In this document: in pieces, positions 62,433 through 64,000 of the stretch
How positions within the stretch are numbered: the stretch's first letter is position 1
Layout: each line of letters opens with the position of its first letter
DNA from: CAVPMN01 sp963706425
GTDB lineage: Bacteria; Actinomycetota; Acidimicrobiia; Acidimicrobiales; Acidimicrobilacustridaceae
Reading direction: 5' to 3'
NCBI GenBank assembly: GCA_963706425.1
Contig: CAVPMN010000003.1
Location: 1 to 64,000, forward strand
DNA length: 64,000 nucleotides
The notes under the pieces: generated by a model
The model's database searches: none
The model's input: only the letters and a program-made list of their open reading frames with translations
What the model was told of the DNA's origin: nothing
Position numbers and translations under genes: made by a program

Positions 62433-62480
62433 ACGGACCGGGACGATGTCCACCGCCATCGTCCCGGTCCGTTCATTTTT
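62433..62480 (+). terminator. Intrinsic terminator after the small membrane peptide
   Basis: A perfect 16-bp stem (62433-62448 with 62457-62472, loop TCCACCGC) followed by TCATTTTT. It is one of only two U-tract terminators seen in the bacterial part of the window, the other being the leuA attenuator. Confidence 0.9.
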
Positions 62481-62517
62481 CGACGGCGTCACCAGTCGGG
62501 GCGGCGCTCGCGGCCGC

Positions 62518-62523
62518 TAGTGT
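62518..62523 (+). promoter_or_regulatory. -10 box of the right-edge ligase
   Basis: TAGTGT followed by CGCCCCG; the transcript would start near 62531 and give an eight-base leader with CGGAG before ATG 62539. Confidence 0.4.
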
Positions 62524-62538
62524 CGCCCCGGTTCGGAG

Positions 62539-64000
62539 ATGACGGGGGACATCGTGGGCATGACATACGACGAGGCGGTGGCCGCGGTCGTCGCCCCGGG
62601 TGGTCGCTACGAGATCGTCGAGGTCGACATCCCTGACGGCCAGGGTGGCACTCGGCGTGAGCCGGTCTTCCTGCACACGCCAGAGTCGCTGCGCGAGTTG
62701 TTCGCCGGGGCGCGAGGCCGGGGAGATCAGGTGTTCCTGGTCTACGAGGACGAGCGGTGGACCTTCACCGAGGTTGCGGCACGCAGCGATGCCATCGGGG
62801 CCGTGCTCGTCGAGCGCTACGGCGTGCAGCCGGGCGACCGGGTGGCGATCGCCATGCGCAACTATCCGGAGTGGGTGATGGCGTTCATCGCCATCACGTC
62901 GATCGGCGCCGTCGTCGTGCCGCTCAACGCCTGGTGGACCACCGAGGAGCTCGCCTACGGGCTCACCGACTCGGGTGCGGCGGTGTTGCTGGCCGACCGG
63001 GAGCGCATCGATCGGGTCGCTCCGGTGCTGGGTGATCTCGGCGTGGCGTGGTGGCGGTTCGCACCGACGGTGAGCTGCCGGCTGGTGTCGATCGACTCGA
63101 CGATGTCGTCGTCGATGGAGCCCCGCTGCCTGCGGTCGACATCGGCGCCGACGACGACGCCACGATCCTCTACACCTCCGGCACCACCGGCCATCCGAAA
63201 GGCGCGGTGTCGACCCATCGGGCCGTGCTCAGTGCGTTGATGGCCTATGCCTGCCGAGCGGCCGTCAACGCGGTGCGGGCCGGTCCTGATCGTGTCCGCC
63301 ATCCCTTCCCGACGAGCTACATCCTCGTGGTGCCGCTCTTCCACGTCACCGGCTGTGTGCCCGTGATGCTCGGCGCCTTCCTCGGTGGCAGCAAGCTGGT
63401 GATGATGCACAAGTGGGACCCAGCCCGGGCGCTCGAGCTCATCGAGCGCGAGCAGGTCACCACCTTCGTCGGGGTACCCACCATGTCGTGGGATCTGCTC
63501 GAATCACCCGAGTTCGAGCGGCGCGACACCTCGAGCCTCCTGTCGGTCGGTGGTGGCGGTGCGCCTGCGCCGCCGGAACTGGTGCGCCGCATCGATCGCA
63601 GCTTTGCGAGGGGGCGGCCCAACATCGGCTATGGCATGACCGAGACCAACGCCTACGGCCCGCAGAACATGGCCGACGACTATGTCGACCGTCCCACCAG
63701 CGCCGGCCGCACCGTCCCGATCATGCGCGTGCGGGTGGTCGACCCCGACACCGGCGTGGTGCTCGGGCCGGGACAGATCGGCGAGATCGAGTTCGCGGGG
63801 CCGAACCTCATTCGCGGCTACTGGAACCGGCCCGAGGCGACGGCCGAGACCTTCCACGATGGTTGGCTGCGCTCAGGCGACCTCGGGCGACTCGACCAAG
63901 ACGGCTTCGTCTACGTCGAGGATCGGGTGAAGGACATGGTGCTGCGTGGCGGCGAGAACATCTACTCGCGCGGAGGTCGAGGCCGTGATCTACGAGCATC
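62539..64000 (+). CDS. Acyl-CoA ligase, partial at the right edge, frameshifted
   Basis: ANL-superfamily ligase: GDQVFLVYEDERWTFTEVAA, VAIAMRNYPEWVMAFIAITS, then after a break near 63055 DDATILYTSGTTGHPKGAVS (A3), NIGYGMTETNAYGPQNMADD (A5), WLRSGDLGRLDQDGFVYVED (A7) and RVKDMVLRGGENIYS (A8). A last indel near 63972 precedes EVEAVIYEH, and the gene leaves the window before the catalytic-lysine domain. It resembles medium/long-chain FadD-type ligases with an N-terminal extension of about 50 residues. ATG 62539 has CGGAG just upstream. The substrate is unknown. Confidence 0.9.

Overview
The window is a composite of two unrelated kinds of DNA. Positions 1 to about 5020 read, on the minus strand, as a eukaryotic (algal-type) retroelement. 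It has a Gag-like protein carrying a viroplasmin/RNase H hybrid-binding-type domain, then a Pol protein with a degenerate cytosine-C5-methyltransferase-like domain, a reverse transcriptase and an RNase H that runs off the left edge. At about 5020 this stops abruptly and a bacterial acyltransferase begins in mid-gene, so the join is most simply an assembly or library chimera. Horizontal transfer is the less likely alternative.

From 5020 to 64000 the DNA is a high-GC actinobacterial chromosome. The F420-type enzymes (LLM and deazaflavin-dependent families), the long-form LeuA and the frequent leaderless -10 promoters (TANNNT six or seven bases before an ATG/GTG) suggest an Acidimicrobiia-like organism; that rank is inference. 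Many genes are broken by single-base indels and continue perfectly in another frame. This looks like uncorrected long-read error, so I annotate such genes as single CDSs and give the shift positions.

Layout: 5.0-9.0 kb, acyltransferase remnant, DUF6629-type membrane protein, tRNA-Val(CAC), a DHFR/RibD-like reductase, an EamA exporter with a His-rich tail and a hypothetical gene. 9.1-13 kb, arsenic island (acr3, an arsI/cadI-type dioxygenase-fold protein, divergent arsR) followed by a flavin oxidoreductase. 13-25.5 kb, mixed metabolism: TetR, nitronate monooxygenase-like protein, F420 protein, two HSL-type esterases, APC permease, DUF2804, molybdopterin oxidoreductase, CorA, DUF1697 and a DUF1330-like protein. 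25.5-30.4 kb, beta-carbonic anhydrase, a heavily broken D-aminoacylase-like amidohydrolase, a carotenoid oxygenase with a divergent TetR, and a SnoaL-like protein. 30.4-48.7 kb, a catabolic region with four acyl-CoA ligases, a P450, an amidohydrolase, a periplasmic-binding-fold protein without signal peptide, a NIPSNAP-like protein and a tight operon (TetR, MaoC-like, crotonase, acyl-CoA dehydrogenase, two crotonases, ligase, SDR). It probably activates and beta-oxidises an unidentified bulky carboxylic acid. 48.7-64 kb, LLM oxidoreductase, a secreted Calx-beta protein, two LuxR-type regulators, SDR, leuA with a leucine attenuator, MFS exporter, secreted lipase, crotonase, a 50-residue membrane peptide and a ligase cut by the right edge.

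The most interesting signals are: a leaderless leucine leader peptide with an attenuator upstream of leuA; a family of large perfect palindromes, one inserted in frame inside a ligase gene; a set of TGAAC-N4-GTTCA-like operators around the catabolic TetR; a short near-identical patch shared by two tandem crotonase genes; and the methyltransferase-bearing retroelement at the left end. No CRISPR array, rRNA or bacterial insertion sequence was seen.
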